From Verrucomicrobiota bacterium (lineage in GTDB: Bacteria; Verrucomicrobiota; Kiritimatiellia; CAIQIC01), in contig SCQF01000009.1 of assembly GCA_004321905.1 (NCBI GenBank), positions 1-64,000 of the forward strand: 64,000 bases of DNA. The letters are read 5' to 3'. Shown here one piece after another: positions 15,389 through 24,181 of the stretch. Position 1 is the first letter of the stretch; each line of letters opens with the position of its first letter. The position numbers and the translations under genes are program-made. The notes below the pieces were generated by a model, which was not told where the DNA came from, made no database searches, and saw nothing but the letters and a program-made list of their open reading frames with translations.

Positions 15389-18010
15389 TCAACCGACCAC
15401 CAAATTGAGGAGCCGACCCGGAATATAAATTTGTTTACGAATTGCCTTGCCTGCAAGATGCGGGGCAACGGTTGCATCGGCTTGCGCCGCGGCGACGATC
15501 TGTTCCTGCGTCGCGCCGGTGGGCAGGGTGACCTTACCGCGCAGCTTGCCGTTAACTTGCACGGGAATCTCGATGGAATCCTGCACGAGATATTCCTGCC
15601 GCCAGACCGGCCACGGTTCGTAGGCGAGCGTGTTCGCATGGCCGAGCCGCTGCCAGAGTTCCTCGGCGAAGTGCGGCGCGAACGGCGCGAGCAGTAGCAC
15701 GAAGGTTTCCATGACGGACTTCGGGCGCTGCGTCCAGCGCTGGCACTCGTTGGAAAATTCCATCATTGTGGAGATCGCGGTGTTGAAGCGCAGACCTTCG
15801 ATATCGCCGGTGACTTTCTTGATCGTCTCGTGCAACCAGCGGAGTTGATCCTTCGTCGGCTCGACGTCGGCGATCTCCGGCAGGAGAGAATCGGCGCGGT
15901 CATCCATGAACAACCGCCAGACGCGGTTGAGGAAGCGGTGGGTGCCCTCGACGCCCTTCATGCTCCACGGTTTGACCTGCTCCAGCGGGCCCATGAACAT
16001 CTCGTAGAGGCGGAGCGTATCGGCGCCATAGTCGCGGACGACGTCGTCGGGATTGATGACGTTGCCGCGGCTCTTGCTCATCTTGAAGGCGCGCGCATTG
16101 ACGCGGATCGCGGGGTTTTCCTTGAGCACGAAGAAGTCACCCTTCTTCTCGACGAACTCGTCCTCGATGCGCTCGGCGGTCAGCTTGGCGTGGGTGCGCG
16201 CGTCGTGGTGCTCCTCGCCAACGAACTCGGCGGAAACCGGCTCGCCGGACTCGTTATAGAACGCGGTGTATTCCACCTCGCCGAGGATCATGCCCTGGTT
16301 GACGAGGCGCTGGAACGGCTCCTTCGTGGAGACCACGCCCGCATCGTAGAGCACCTTGTGCCAGAAGCGCGCGTAGAGCAGATGCAACACCGCGTGCTCC
16401 GCGCCGCCCACATAGAGGTCCACCGGCATCCAATATTTTTCCTTCGCCGGGTCCACCAGCCGCTGCTGGTTCTTCGGGTCAATGAAGCGCAGGTAGTACC
16501 AGCACGAGCCCGCCCACTGCGGCATCGTGTTCGTCTCGCGCGTCGCCGGCGCGCCGGTCTTTGGGTCGGTCGTGTGGATCCACGAGGGAATCGTCGCGAG
16601 CGGACTTTCGCCGGTGCCGGAGAGCGTGTAGGTGGCCACTTCCGGCAGCGTCAGCGGGAGCGAATCCACGGATACCGGCTGCGATTCGCCGTCCACGAAG
16701 ATCACCGGAAACGGCTCGCCCCAGTAGCGCTGACGGCTGAAGAGCCAGTCGCGCAGCTTGTAGTTCACCTTCGACTGCCCGATGCCCTTGCCTTGTAGCC
16801 ACGCGGTGATTTTCGCTTTGGCTTCTGGCGTCGGCAGGCCATTGATCGAGATTTCCGCGTTGGCGGAATTGACGTTCACGCCATCGCCGGTGAACGCCTC
16901 TTTCGTGATGTCACCGCCGCTGATGACCTCGACCATCGGCAGATGGAAGGTCTTGGCGAACGTGTAGTCGCGCTCGTCATGCGCGGGCACGGCCATGATC
17001 GCGCCGGTACCGTAAGTTGCAAGGACGTAGTCGGCGATCCAGATCGGAATCTTTTGACCGTTGACCGGATTGATGGCATACGCGCCGGTGAAGCAACCGG
17101 TCTTGGTCTTCTGCAGCTCGGTGCGCTCGAGATCACTCTTGCGCGCGGCCGCCTCCTGATAGGTCTTGATTGCGGCGCGCTGTTCCAGCGTCGTGATCTG
17201 GTCCACCAGCGCGTGTTCGGGCGAGAGTACCATGTAGGTGGCGCCGAACAGCGTGTCCGGTCGCGTGGTGAAAACGGTGATCTGCTGTTTGGAGTCTGCC
17301 ACCTTGAACTGGACTTCCGCGCCTTCGCTCTTGCCAATCCAGTTGCGTTGCATCTCCTTGATGCTCTCGGTCCAGTCGAGGCCGTCGAGGTCGGCGAGCA
17401 GGCGCTCGGCGTAGGCGGTGATGCGCAGCATCCATTGGCGCATCGGACGGCGGATCACCGGGTGGCCGCCGCGCTCGCTCTTGCCATCAATCACTTCCTC
17501 GTTCGCGAGCACCGTGCCCAGCGCGGGGCACCAGTTCACCGCAACCTCGGCCTGATAGGCGAGCCCGCGCTCGTAGAGCTTGAGGAAAATCCACTGCGTC
17601 CACTTGTAATAATCCGGATCGGTCGTGGCGACCTCGCGCTCCCAGTCATAGGAGAAACCGAGCGACTGGAGCTGCTGGCGGAAGCGGTTGATGTTGCGCT
17701 CCGTGGTCACGCGCGGATGCGTGCCGGTCTCCAGCGCGTACTGCTCCGCCGGCAGGCCAAACGCGTCCCAGCCCATCGGGTGCAGCACGCTGAAACCCTT
17801 CATGCGTTTGTAGCGGGCGAGGATGTCGGTGGCGGTGTAGCCCTCGGGATGGCCCACGTGCAGGCCCGCGCCGCTCGGATAGGGGAACATGTCGAGGATG
17901 TAGTACTTGGGCTGATCGGCCACCGACTCGTCCGGCGTGCGGAACGTTTTGTGCTCCGCCCAGAACGCCTGCCACTTTTTCTCGATCGTATGAAAAGGAT
18001 ACACGGCCAT
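15389..18010 (-). CDS. leuS: Leucyl-tRNA synthetase
   Basis: Class I synthetase that charges tRNA-Leu. HIGH motif as HVGH (residues 51-54, within [15 protein letters not shown]), editing CP1 domain in the middle, KMSKS motif intact at about 642-646 (FKMSKSRGN) and C-terminal anticodon-binding domain. 873 residues, normal for bacterial LeuS. Start ATG 18010. A GGGCGGGA-type palindrome lies 16 bp upstream; no T-box features are visible. Confidence 0.97.
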   Translation of the reverse strand: MAVYPFHTIEKKWQAFWAEHKTFRTPDESVADQPKYYILDMFPYPSGAGLHVGHPEGYTATDILARYKRMKGFSVLHPMGWDAFGLPAEQYALETGTHPRVTTERNINRFRQQLQSLGFSYDWEREVATTDPDYYKWTQWIFLKLYERGLAYQAEVAVNWCPALGTVLANEEVIDGKSERGGHPVIRRPMRQWMLRITAYAERLLADLDGLDWTESIKEMQRNWIGKSEGAEVQFKVADSKQQITVFTTRPDTLFGATYMVLSPEHALVDQITTLEQRAAIKTYQEAAARKSDLERTELQKTKTGCFTGAYAINPVNGQKIPIWIADYVLATYGTGAIMAVPAHDERDYTFAKTFHLPMVEVISGGDITKEAFTGDGVNVNSANAEISINGLPTPEAKAKITAWLQGKGIGQSKVNYKLRDWLFSRQRYWGEPFPVIFVDGESQPVSVDSLPLTLPEVATYTLSGTGESPLATIPSWIHTTDPKTGAPATRETNTMPQWAGSCWYYLRFIDPKNQQRLVDPAKEKYWMPVDLYVGGAEHAVLHLLYARFWHKVLYDAGVVSTKEPFQRLVNQGMILGEVEYTAFYNESGEPVSAEFVGEEHHDARTHAKLTAERIEDEFVEKKGDFFVLKENPAIRVNARAFKMSKSRGNVINPDDVVRDYGADTLRLYEMFMGPLEQVKPWSMKGVEGTHRFLNRVWRLFMDDRADSLLPEIADVEPTKDQLRWLHETIKKVTGDIEGLRFNTAISTMMEFSNECQRWTQRPKSVMETFVLLLAPFAPHFAEELWQRLGHANTLAYEPWPVWRQEYLVQDSIEIPVQVNGKLRGKVTLPTGATQEQIVAAAQADATVAPHLAGKAIRKQIYIPGRLLNLVVG

Positions 18011-18026
18011 AGCTACGCCTTTACTC

Positions 18027-18077
18027 TTGTGGGCGGGACCTCCGGTCCCGCGCGCGGGAGCGTGAGCTCCCGCCCAC
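18027..18077. repeat. GTGGGCGGGA palindromic element upstream of leuS
   Basis: Begins TTGTGGGCGGGACCTCCGG and ends CTCCCGCCCAC, made of two hairpins. A close relative (54 nt) is read in frame inside the U32 gene at 43814-43867. Confidence 0.7.
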
Positions 18078-18128
18078 CGAACCCGCGAAACGCCGCGCAG
18101 AATAACGCATCACCGCCGGCGGGTGCGA

Positions 18129-18332
18129 CTAGATTTTGTGGCTGGCCACGAGGCGGGCGAAGTGCTCAAAACTGCGGTCAAAGGTCGCTTCAGCCGCCGG
18201 CGAGAAACAGCAGGCGGGCAATTCACGGCTGCTCAAGTGATAGCGCAGACAGTCGCAGCACATCCCTTTGCGCGAACAGGGCTCATAGGTGCAGTTGCAC
18301 CCGGTTTGATTGGTCGTTTGTTTGCAGTTCAT
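18129..18332 (-). CDS. Cys-rich DUF6485 family protein
   Basis: 67-residue protein with nine cysteines, including CNC, CC-DC and PACCF clusters (MNCKQTTN... SRKGMCCDCLRYH). The pattern matches the small DUF6485 family as I remember it; a metal-binding role is plausible but unproven. ATG 18332 is chosen over longer reading because similarity begins there. Downstream of, and co-directional with, the KimA-like permease, separated by a palindrome pair. Confidence 0.75.
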   Translation of the reverse strand: MNCKQTTNQTGCNCTYEPCSRKGMCCDCLRYHLSSRELPACCFSPAAEATFDRSFEHFARLVASHKI

Positions 18333-18371
18333 GATGCGCGAGGATAGGTGACGCGGCGGGCCGGCAGCAAG

Positions 18372-18418
18372 TTCCAATGCTTGGAAAACCGATCGAGCGC
18401 TTTTTCCAAGCTTTGGAA
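18372..18418. repeat. Palindrome pair, 32-bp period
   Basis: Copies 18372-18386 (centre TGC) and 18404-18418 (centre GCT). The spacer AACCGATCGAGCGCTTT is nearly the same as the spacer of the pair at 21545-21591 (AACCGCTTCAGCGCTTT), so these two arrays look like recent copies of one unit. Confidence 0.9.
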
Positions 18419-18427
18419 CCGGCGGCG

Positions 18428-20371
18428 CTAGGCCCGTACGCGCACCGGCAGAACGACGGTCGGCAGGCCTTCCCACTGCAAGCGCCGTTGGATGGCGGTG
18501 GCGGTTTCGTTGTGCAGAACGCGCTGATACCACGTGTCGCGCCGGAAAATCAGTTTGCCGGCGAAGAACGTGGCTTTGGGGAACTGCCGCCCAATCTCTG
18601 TGCAGAGTGACTCGATTTCGGCGAGCGGTTCGGCGCCCAGCGACATGCGGCAGGTGGCGGCCAGACCGAAGCCGCGCGCCAGCGTCACGTATTTGTCGAG
18701 AGCTTGCCGGGTTTCGGCCTTCAGGTTTTCCAGTTCCTCCAAGCCTTTGAAATGGCCCGAATCTATGACGGCCACCGAGACGAAGACCACCTGTTTATAA
18801 AAACCGGGAAACTGCCGGAAGATTGTGAGCAGCGAATGAATACCGAGACCACCGTAGCCGCCGACGAGCAATGCGGCGATAGGCTGATACGGGTCCAACT
18901 CCGCCGCCGTGGCGGCAGTGGCGGTCGGCAAGTTGTCGAGCATTTGCGACAGTACGGCCAACTTCCGCGACACCTTTTGGTAGTGACGCCGAATGAGCCA
19001 GCAGAACGCGATCAGCAGCGACGTGACGAGAATGGTCATCCATGCGCCCTCGGAAAATTTCTCCACCACGACCATCACCAAAATGCCGATGCACAACACT
19101 GCGCCGATGACGTGGAGGGACAACGCGCGCAGCCAGCGGGGATGTTTCTGACGTTCCGTGATCCAGAACTTGCACATGCCAAGTTGGGTCAGCGAAAAGG
19201 TCACGAAGACGTTGATGGAGTACATGGTGACGAGTTGATCAATGCCGCCACGGGTGTAGAAGAGCGTCAGTACGGCGGCCACGCCCATGAGAACGACGCC
19301 GTAGTGCATGGTCAGCCGTTCGGAGAGCGAACTGAAGCGGCGCGGTAACCAGGAATCCAACGCCATGTTGGCCATCACGCGCGGGCCATCAATGAAGCCG
19401 GTCTGCGCCGCCAGCAGCAGCAAGGCACCCTCGGCCACGAGCGCGAGGACGACGAACCAGCCGCCGAACGGCAGGGCTTCGAACATCACGGCGTTCAGCG
19501 TCTTGCCCTCTACTGGTTTTACATCCAGCAGCAGGTAACATAGCAGGATGCCGCCGGCGGTGACCGCCAGCGAGATCGCCATGTAGAGCATGGTGCGTTT
19601 GGCGGTGGCAACGCGCGGCTCGCGCATGATCTGCAGACCGTTGGAGACGGCCTCGATGCCGGTGTAGGTGCCTGCACCACGCGAGTAGGCTTGGGCGAAG
19701 AGCAGCAGTAGTCCGCCCACGCCAATGGTCGAAAGGCCCTCGCGCAAACCACCGACCGTGTGCGCGGTCACGGCAGGGATCTGATGAAAATGGAAGACGA
19801 AGGTGCCCAGCAAGGCGACGGCATGGGTGACGATGAATAGCAGAAAAACGGGCACGAGCAAACTGATGGATTCCTTCACGCCGCGGATATTCATGATGAT
19901 CAGCAGACCGATGGCCAACGCTTCCAACGGCAGCTTCCAACCGTGCCACGCCAGCGGCAGAAAGCTGAAAATTTGGTCCGCACTCGAGGCGATGGACACC
20001 GTGATGGTCAGTACATAGTCCACCAGCAGCGCGCAACCGGAGACGAGGCCCAACGCAGGGCCCAGCAACTTGGAGGCGACCACGTAGCCGCCACCACCCG
20101 ACGGGAAATGTTCAATGATCCGGCTATAGGTATAGGAGATGATGAAGACGGTCAGCGCCGTGGCCAGCGCCAAAAAGATCGCCAGATAGGTGTGTTGCCC
20201 CAGCGCGCGAAACGCTTCGTCGGGGCCGTAGGCCGAGGAACTCAAGCCATCGGAACCCAAGCCAACCCAGGCGAGGAACGCGAGCAGCGAAATTTTATGG
20301 AACAGCCGCGGGTCGCGGATGTCCCGTGGCTTGCCGAACATCAACTCTTTCAGTCGCTCAAACGCCGTCAT
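18428..20371 (-). CDS. KimA-like APC-superfamily potassium/amino-acid permease
   Basis: 647-residue inner-membrane transporter with about 12 hydrophobic segments followed by a soluble C-terminal domain of about 150 residues. Sequence landmarks SDGLSSSAYGPDEAF, FPSGGGGYVVASK and LLVDYVLTITVSIASSADQ match Bacillus KimA (YdaO), a c-di-AMP-inhibited K+ importer. ATG 20371 (MTAFERLKELMFGKP) is chosen because upstream codons are riboswitch-like leader, not protein. The leader carries a probable c-di-AMP riboswitch, the usual control of this family. Other APC amino-acid transporters remain an alternative. Confidence 0.85.
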   Translation of the reverse strand: MTAFERLKELMFGKPRDIRDPRLFHKISLLAFLAWVGLGSDGLSSSAYGPDEAFRALGQHTYLAIFLALATALTVFIISYTYSRIIEHFPSGGGGYVVASKLLGPALGLVSGCALLVDYVLTITVSIASSADQIFSFLPLAWHGWKLPLEALAIGLLIIMNIRGVKESISLLVPVFLLFIVTHAVALLGTFVFHFHQIPAVTAHTVGGLREGLSTIGVGGLLLLFAQAYSRGAGTYTGIEAVSNGLQIMREPRVATAKRTMLYMAISLAVTAGGILLCYLLLDVKPVEGKTLNAVMFEALPFGGWFVVLALVAEGALLLLAAQTGFIDGPRVMANMALDSWLPRRFSSLSERLTMHYGVVLMGVAAVLTLFYTRGGIDQLVTMYSINVFVTFSLTQLGMCKFWITERQKHPRWLRALSLHVIGAVLCIGILVMVVVEKFSEGAWMTILVTSLLIAFCWLIRRHYQKVSRKLAVLSQMLDNLPTATAATAAELDPYQPIAALLVGGYGGLGIHSLLTIFRQFPGFYKQVVFVSVAVIDSGHFKGLEELENLKAETRQALDKYVTLARGFGLAATCRMSLGAEPLAEIESLCTEIGRQFPKATFFAGKLIFRRDTWYQRVLHNETATAIQRRLQWEGLPTVVLPVRVRA

Positions 20372-20475
20372 GGTCAACACGCTTTCCGTTAGGTCACAAC
20401 GGTGCGATAAAGCGCCGCTGTGGCCATAGCTCAAACGGGAGATCGTTGGTCGCCTCGCACGCGCGAGGCCAAGGG

Positions 20476-20622
20476 GATCGCCCTTCCATATGCCGACGGA
20501 GTTAGCTGACGGGCTCGGTCTTGGAAGTGACCGCGTGCGATGGTTACCCACCGCCGTACGCCCCGTCCCCGACTCATGCCGGGGAATTGGGTCCTCCGCA
20601 ACGACCCGTAGGAAGGCGGATC
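20476..20622 (-). promoter_or_regulatory. Probable c-di-AMP riboswitch (ydaO-yuaA class)
   Basis: On the minus strand the leader contains the class's conserved blocks in order: GGACCCAA (20587-20594), a GGGTAACC block, and CCGTCAGCTAAC (20501-20512). The ends GATCCGCCTTCC and GGAAGGGCGATC are nearly complementary and would form the closing P1 helix. It lies about 105 nt upstream of the KimA-like permease, a known target of this riboswitch class. The GC hairpin that follows may switch transcription or translation. Confidence 0.85.
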
Positions 20623-20700
20623 GCATTAGGCTGCGGGGCGGGAGTGAAGCACAGGCGACTCGGTCTGTCAACGCAGTTACGGCAAGTGAAAACACCGTTT

Positions 20701-20715
20701 TTCCAAGCCTTGGAA
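20701..20715. repeat. Palindrome, single copy
   Basis: Perfect TTCCAA-GCC-TTGGAA in the divergent permease/corrinoid region, with no partner at 31-32 bp on either side. Confidence 0.85.
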
Positions 20716-20885
20716 CTTTTTACGCGCCGTACGAAAATCCACGAAAAAAGCACCAGCGCACAAGAATTTACGAGACGCCGCCGACATAATGACGCACAGT
20801 TCGTGTGCAAAGAGAGGCTTGTCGGATCGGCAAAGAAGAGTTAAAAATCATGGGGTCAGTGGAATTTAGAAGAAAGGAAGCAGCG

Positions 20886-21512
20886 ATGAGTCAGAATGAA
20901 GCATTATTCACGGCGATTACCAAGGGCAATCGGAAGATCGTCGAAGAACAGGTCAATGCGTGCGTCGCTGCGGGCGGCAACGTGGTCGAACTGTTGACCG
21001 GGACCATGATTCCTGCGATGCGGACCATCGGCGAGCGGTTCTCGCGTAACGAAGTCTATGTGCCCGAAATGCTGATCGCCGCGCGCGCCATGGGCGCCGG
21101 CCTCAAGATCATCGAGCCCATTCTGGCCAAGGCTGGGCATAAGCCGCTCGGTAAAGTGTGCGTTGGCACGGTCAAGGGCGACCTGCACGACATCGGCAAA
21201 AACTTGGTGGCCATGATGCTCAAGGGTGCCGGTTATGAAGTGGAAGACCTTGGCGTGGACTGCGATACTGCCAAATTCCAAGCCGCCGTGGATCGTGGCG
21301 CGCAGGCGGTCTTGTGCAGCGCACTGCTGACCACCACGATGCCCTACATGAAGACCGTCACGGAAGCGTTGAAGGGTAAAAACGTCAAGGTCGTGATTGG
21401 CGGCGCGCCCGTCACGCAGCAGTACGCCAACGACATCGGCGCACACGGCTACGGTGAAGACGCCAATTCCGCCGTCAAGGTGGTGGACGCCCTGTTGGCG
21501 GTGGGCCGCTAA
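20886..21512 (+). CDS. Corrinoid (B12-binding) methyltransferase protein
   Basis: 208 residues with the MtaC/MtbC/MetH-like architecture: N-terminal helical cap (about 1-85) and a cobalamin-binding Rossmann domain beginning at GKVCVGTVKGDLHDIGKN, where DLHDIG is the D-x-H-x-x-G cobalt-ligating motif. ATG 20886 has an AAGGAAG SD. No partner methyltransferase, MtbA-like protein or reductive activase lies nearby, so the methyl donor is unknown. Confidence 0.88.
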   Translation: MSQNEALFTAITKGNRKIVEEQVNACVAAGGNVVELLTGTMIPAMRTIGERFSRNEVYVPEMLIAARAMGAGLKIIEPILAKAGHKPLGKVCVGTVKGDLHDIGKNLVAMMLKGAGYEVEDLGVDCDTAKFQAAVDRGAQAVLCSALLTTTMPYMKTVTEALKGKNVKVVIGGAPVTQQYANDIGAHGYGEDANSAVKVVDALLAVGR

Positions 21513-21544
21513 TCGGTACACGCGCCGTCGAAAACGGGTCTGGT

Positions 21545-21591
21545 TTCCAAGGCTTGGAAAACCGCTTCAGCGCTTTTTCCAAACCTTGGAA
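21545..21591. repeat. Palindrome pair, 32-bp period
   Basis: Perfect copies at 21545-21559 (centre GGC) and 21577-21591 (centre ACC) in the convergent gap between the corrinoid protein and lpdA genes. Confidence 0.92.
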
Positions 21592-21596
21592 ATTGC

Positions 21597-22991
21597 TCAC
21601 GTTTTCTTCCGTGGCGCGGCGTGAATGCACTCGCCGTGGAGGGCGTGCGCCGCTTCCATCCAAATTTCGCCGAACGTCGGATGCGCGTGAACCGTCCGAC
21701 CAAGTTCGGCCGAAGTTAGTTCCGCACGAATCGCGGCGGTCGCTTCGGCGATCAAGTCGGTGGCATGTGCGCCGACAACTTGTGCACCGAGTAATTGATC
21801 CGTCTGCGCGTCGGCGAGCAGCTTGACGAAACCTTCCGGGTGGCCGGCGGCAAGCGCACGACCCAGCGCGGCGAACGGGAAGCGGCCCACCTTGACGGCG
21901 CGGCCTTGCTTCTGCGCCTCGGCTTCGGTCAATCCAACGAGTGCGACTTCGGGGATCGTGAAGATGACGCCGGGAATCAGCGTTTCATTTTTGCGTGGCT
22001 TGTGTCCGCAGGCAGCTTCAGCAGCGATTATCGCTTGCGCAGTCGCGGCGTGCGCGAGTTGCATCCCGCCATTGACGTCGCCGATGGCGTAGATGGTGGC
22101 CACGGCGGTACGGTTGGAATCGTCCACGGGGATATAACCACGTTCATTGGTCTTGAGGCTCGCGCGTTCCAGTTCCAAACCGTCAGTCACCGGCTTACGG
22201 CCCACGGCAACGAGCAAGACATCGGCTTCAAGTTTCTCGCCGCCCACGCTGGCGCTGACGCCGGTGTCGGTGGCTTTGACGTTCTCCAGCGCCTTGCCGG
22301 TCATGATCTTGATGCCGAGCTTGGTTTCCATGGATTTGCGGACTTCGCGGCGGACATCGCCATCGAGCAGCATCAACACGTCGTCGAGCAACTCGACGAT
22401 GGTCACTTGGCTACCCGCCGCGGCGGCGAGGCTGGCGAGTTCACAGCCGATATAACCACCGCCCATGACGATCAGGCGCTTGGGCAACGCGGTGAGTTCC
22501 AGAAAGCTGCGGCTCTCGACGACGCGCGAATGCTTGGGCAAAAAGCCCGGCACGGCGGAGGTCGAACCGGTGGCGATGATGAACTTGCCGGCCTTGATGC
22601 GCAGCTCGCCTTCCTTCTGGCTGACGACGATCTGATCGCGCGCCTCGAACGAGGCCTGGCCCTGAAAAACTTTGACGCCATTCGCGGAGAGCAAACCTTG
22701 CACGCCTTTACGGAGTTGAGCGACGACAGCCTGCTTATGGGTCATCATACCGGCGAAGTCGGCTTCGACGCCGCTCACTTTGACGCCGAGTTGGGCTGCG
22801 TGGCGCACTTGGAGCAACAAGTCCGCGCCGGCAATCAGCGATTTGGTCGGGATACATCCAAAGTTCAGGCAGGTCCCACCAAGTAGCTCGCGCTCCACAA
22901 TCGCAATCTTCGCGCCGAGTTGCGCGGCACGAATCGCTGCCGGGTAGCCACCCGGCCCGGCGCCAATAACCACGACATCAAAGTTTTCCAT
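21597..22991 (-). CDS. lpdA: Dihydrolipoyl dehydrogenase (E3)
   Basis: FAD flavoprotein that reoxidises dihydrolipoamide of the pyruvate dehydrogenase complex with NAD+. FAD-binding GAGPGGYPAAI (residues 10-20), redox disulfide C41/C46 in GGTCLNFGCIPTKS, NAD-binding GGGYIGCELAS, and C-terminal HAHPTFGE with the catalytic His-Glu. 464 residues. Separated from aceF and pdhAB (25-29 kb) by two genes. Confidence 0.96.
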   Translation of the reverse strand: MENFDVVVIGAGPGGYPAAIRAAQLGAKIAIVERELLGGTCLNFGCIPTKSLIAGADLLLQVRHAAQLGVKVSGVEADFAGMMTHKQAVVAQLRKGVQGLLSANGVKVFQGQASFEARDQIVVSQKEGELRIKAGKFIIATGSTSAVPGFLPKHSRVVESRSFLELTALPKRLIVMGGGYIGCELASLAAAAGSQVTIVELLDDVLMLLDGDVRREVRKSMETKLGIKIMTGKALENVKATDTGVSASVGGEKLEADVLLVAVGRKPVTDGLELERASLKTNERGYIPVDDSNRTAVATIYAIGDVNGGMQLAHAATAQAIIAAEAACGHKPRKNETLIPGVIFTIPEVALVGLTEAEAQKQGRAVKVGRFPFAALGRALAAGHPEGFVKLLADAQTDQLLGAQVVGAHATDLIAEATAAIRAELTSAELGRTVHAHPTFGEIWMEAAHALHGECIHAAPRKKT

Positions 22992-23018
22992 ATGTTTTTC
23001 CTTTTGTATTTCTGCTGC

Positions 23019-23073
23019 GGTAGGGACGGCACTCCGCTGCCGTCCGTGGCGCGTTCTCCGAACACGCCCTACC
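23019..23073. repeat. GGTAGGG...CCCTACC inverted repeat
   Basis: Outer arms GGTAGGG and CCCTACC, with inner GACGGCA/TGCCGTC dyad; between the small ORF at 23080-23202 and lpdA. Confidence 0.6.
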
Positions 23074-23079
23074 TAAATT

Positions 23080-23202
23080 TCACAATTTTTTATTTTCCCG
23101 ATATTTTGTCCACTCCGGTTCGTTGGCGAAGAGCCAGCGATAATAATCTTTCCCCTGCAAGCGTGCGGCGGACTCCGCTGTTGGACGAATAATCACTTCC
23201 AT
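23080..23202 (-). CDS. Small 40-residue ORF overlapping the PIG-L stop
   Basis: ATG lies within the last codons of the PIG-L deacetylase (10-bp overlap) and reads MEVIIRPTAESAARL then a Tyr/Trp-rich tail ending at 23080. The first 15 residues resemble the N-terminus of glucosamine-6-phosphate deaminase (NagB-like), whose gene often sits beside PIG-L genes; the rest does not. It may be a truncated or decayed nagB, or a real small protein. Confidence 0.35.
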   Translation of the reverse strand: MEVIIRPTAESAARLQGKDYYRWLFANEPEWTKYRENKKL

Positions 23203-24041
23203 GATTGCAACTTCCCCTTGGTTTCCGCCTTAAACTCCTCGATCAGACTTTCCACATAACCGGCAATGGAAAGCGACGGGTTCTGCACCAGCGGCATCAA
23301 ATCCATCGCGAACGTCAGCATCTCGGCGGTATCTACGCCGTGGCTCTCGAAAAACGTCGCATGGGCGCGCCGCCGACCCAGTACGGCCAAGTCATAGCGC
23401 TTGCCACCGGTAATCTGCGAATCGAATACGCCGTTGAGTGCGGCGGCCAAATTTTCGTGGCGGCTGACATCCAGCATCACTTTGCGCCGGTCGGGCAGCC
23501 AATCCAGATCGCGCCAGACCTCACAACCCAGCACCTGTTTGGGTCGCTGTGGTGCCGGCAGTTCGCGTAGCGCCGCGATGACCGCCGCCATCACACCGAT
23601 GTGCGTGTCGTGTTTATCCGCCGGGTTGTGCGTATAGACCACGTCCGGCTGCGTCGCGCGGAGAATCTCCGTCAAGTCCTGGCGCAACGCCGGATTCGCC
23701 GCGGTTTTCACCACGGAACTCGGATGATCGAGTTGCAGCATCGCGCCATAATGTCCAATGCTTGCCGCCGTCCGCTGCTCCACACGCCGAATCGCACGCA
23801 TCTGTTCGTCGGTGCAATTCGCATAGACACCCGCACGCGGACTGCCCGCGCCATTGGTGCAAACCACACCACAAAACCACCGGTCGTCACGGCCAAAACA
23901 TTCCAATACGCCATGCAGCGCCATGAATTCAAGGTCATCCTGATGCGCGCCGACCGCCAAGTGTGTCGTACGTTTGAGCGCCGCCGCTACGTCCGCGCCG
24001 TCGGGGATGAAAACATCTGCTGTGGCAAGATTCAGTTTCAT
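23193..24041 (-). CDS. PIG-L family deacetylase
   Basis: Zinc-dependent N-acetylglucosaminyl deacetylase family (LmbE/PIG-L). Metal-binding motif AHQDDLEF (usual AHPDDE type) near residue 33 and HNPADKHDTHIGV with the downstream metal His. 282 residues. The substrate is probably an N-acetylated amino sugar, but not determinable. Initiation is unusual: the start codon directly follows a hairpin whose loop is the SD (24042-24059). Confidence 0.85.
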   Translation of the reverse strand: MKLNLATADVFIPDGADVAAALKRTTHLAVGAHQDDLEFMALHGVLECFGRDDRWFCGVVCTNGAGSPRAGVYANCTDEQMRAIRRVEQRTAASIGHYGAMLQLDHPSSVVKTAANPALRQDLTEILRATQPDVVYTHNPADKHDTHIGVMAAVIAALRELPAPQRPKQVLGCEVWRDLDWLPDRRKVMLDVSRHENLAAALNGVFDSQITGGKRYDLAVLGRRRAHATFFESHGVDTAEMLTFAMDLMPLVQNPSLSIAGYVESLIEEFKAETKGKLQSWK

Positions 24042-24059
24042 CGTGTTTCTCCAAACACG
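24042..24059 (-). promoter_or_regulatory. SD-in-loop hairpin before the PIG-L start codon
   Basis: On the minus strand CGTGTTT-GGAG-AAACACG forms a perfect 7-bp stem with the SD GGAG as its four-base loop, and the ATG follows the stem immediately. Such a structure could present or occlude the ribosome site. Confidence 0.6.
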
Positions 24060-24085
24060 AGCAACGTAGAACGAATTTGACGCTT

Positions 24086-24132
24086 TTCCAAGCCTTGGAA
24101 AAAGATCGTACGCGCGCTGCCAAGGTTTGGAA
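24086..24132. repeat. Palindrome pair, 32-bp period
   Basis: Copies 24086-24100 (perfect, centre GCC) and 24118-24132 (left arm TGCCAA). Located in the divergent region between PIG-L and glycosyltransferase genes. Confidence 0.88.
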
Positions 24133-24181
24133 AACGGCTGCGCGCTTGACTTCCGTTGCGCGTTCGCGTTGCATCGCGGCC

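Larger units (their letters stand above)
20372..20885. other. 514-bp divergent region: permease leader and corrinoid gene upstream
   Basis: No protein gene. It contains the riboswitch (20476-20622, minus), a GCCTCGCGC/GCGCGAGGC hairpin (20455-20471) that could be its expression platform, one palindrome (20701-20715) and about 170 bp of unassigned sequence before the corrinoid-protein start. Confidence 0.6.

Noticed and set aside
18011-18128. T-box leader for leuS
   Set aside because: The region is a short GTGGGCGGGA hairpin element and lacks a TGGNACCGCG-like antiterminator.
16943-18334. 463-codon plus-strand open frame opposite leuS
   Set aside because: Antisense shadow of leuS.
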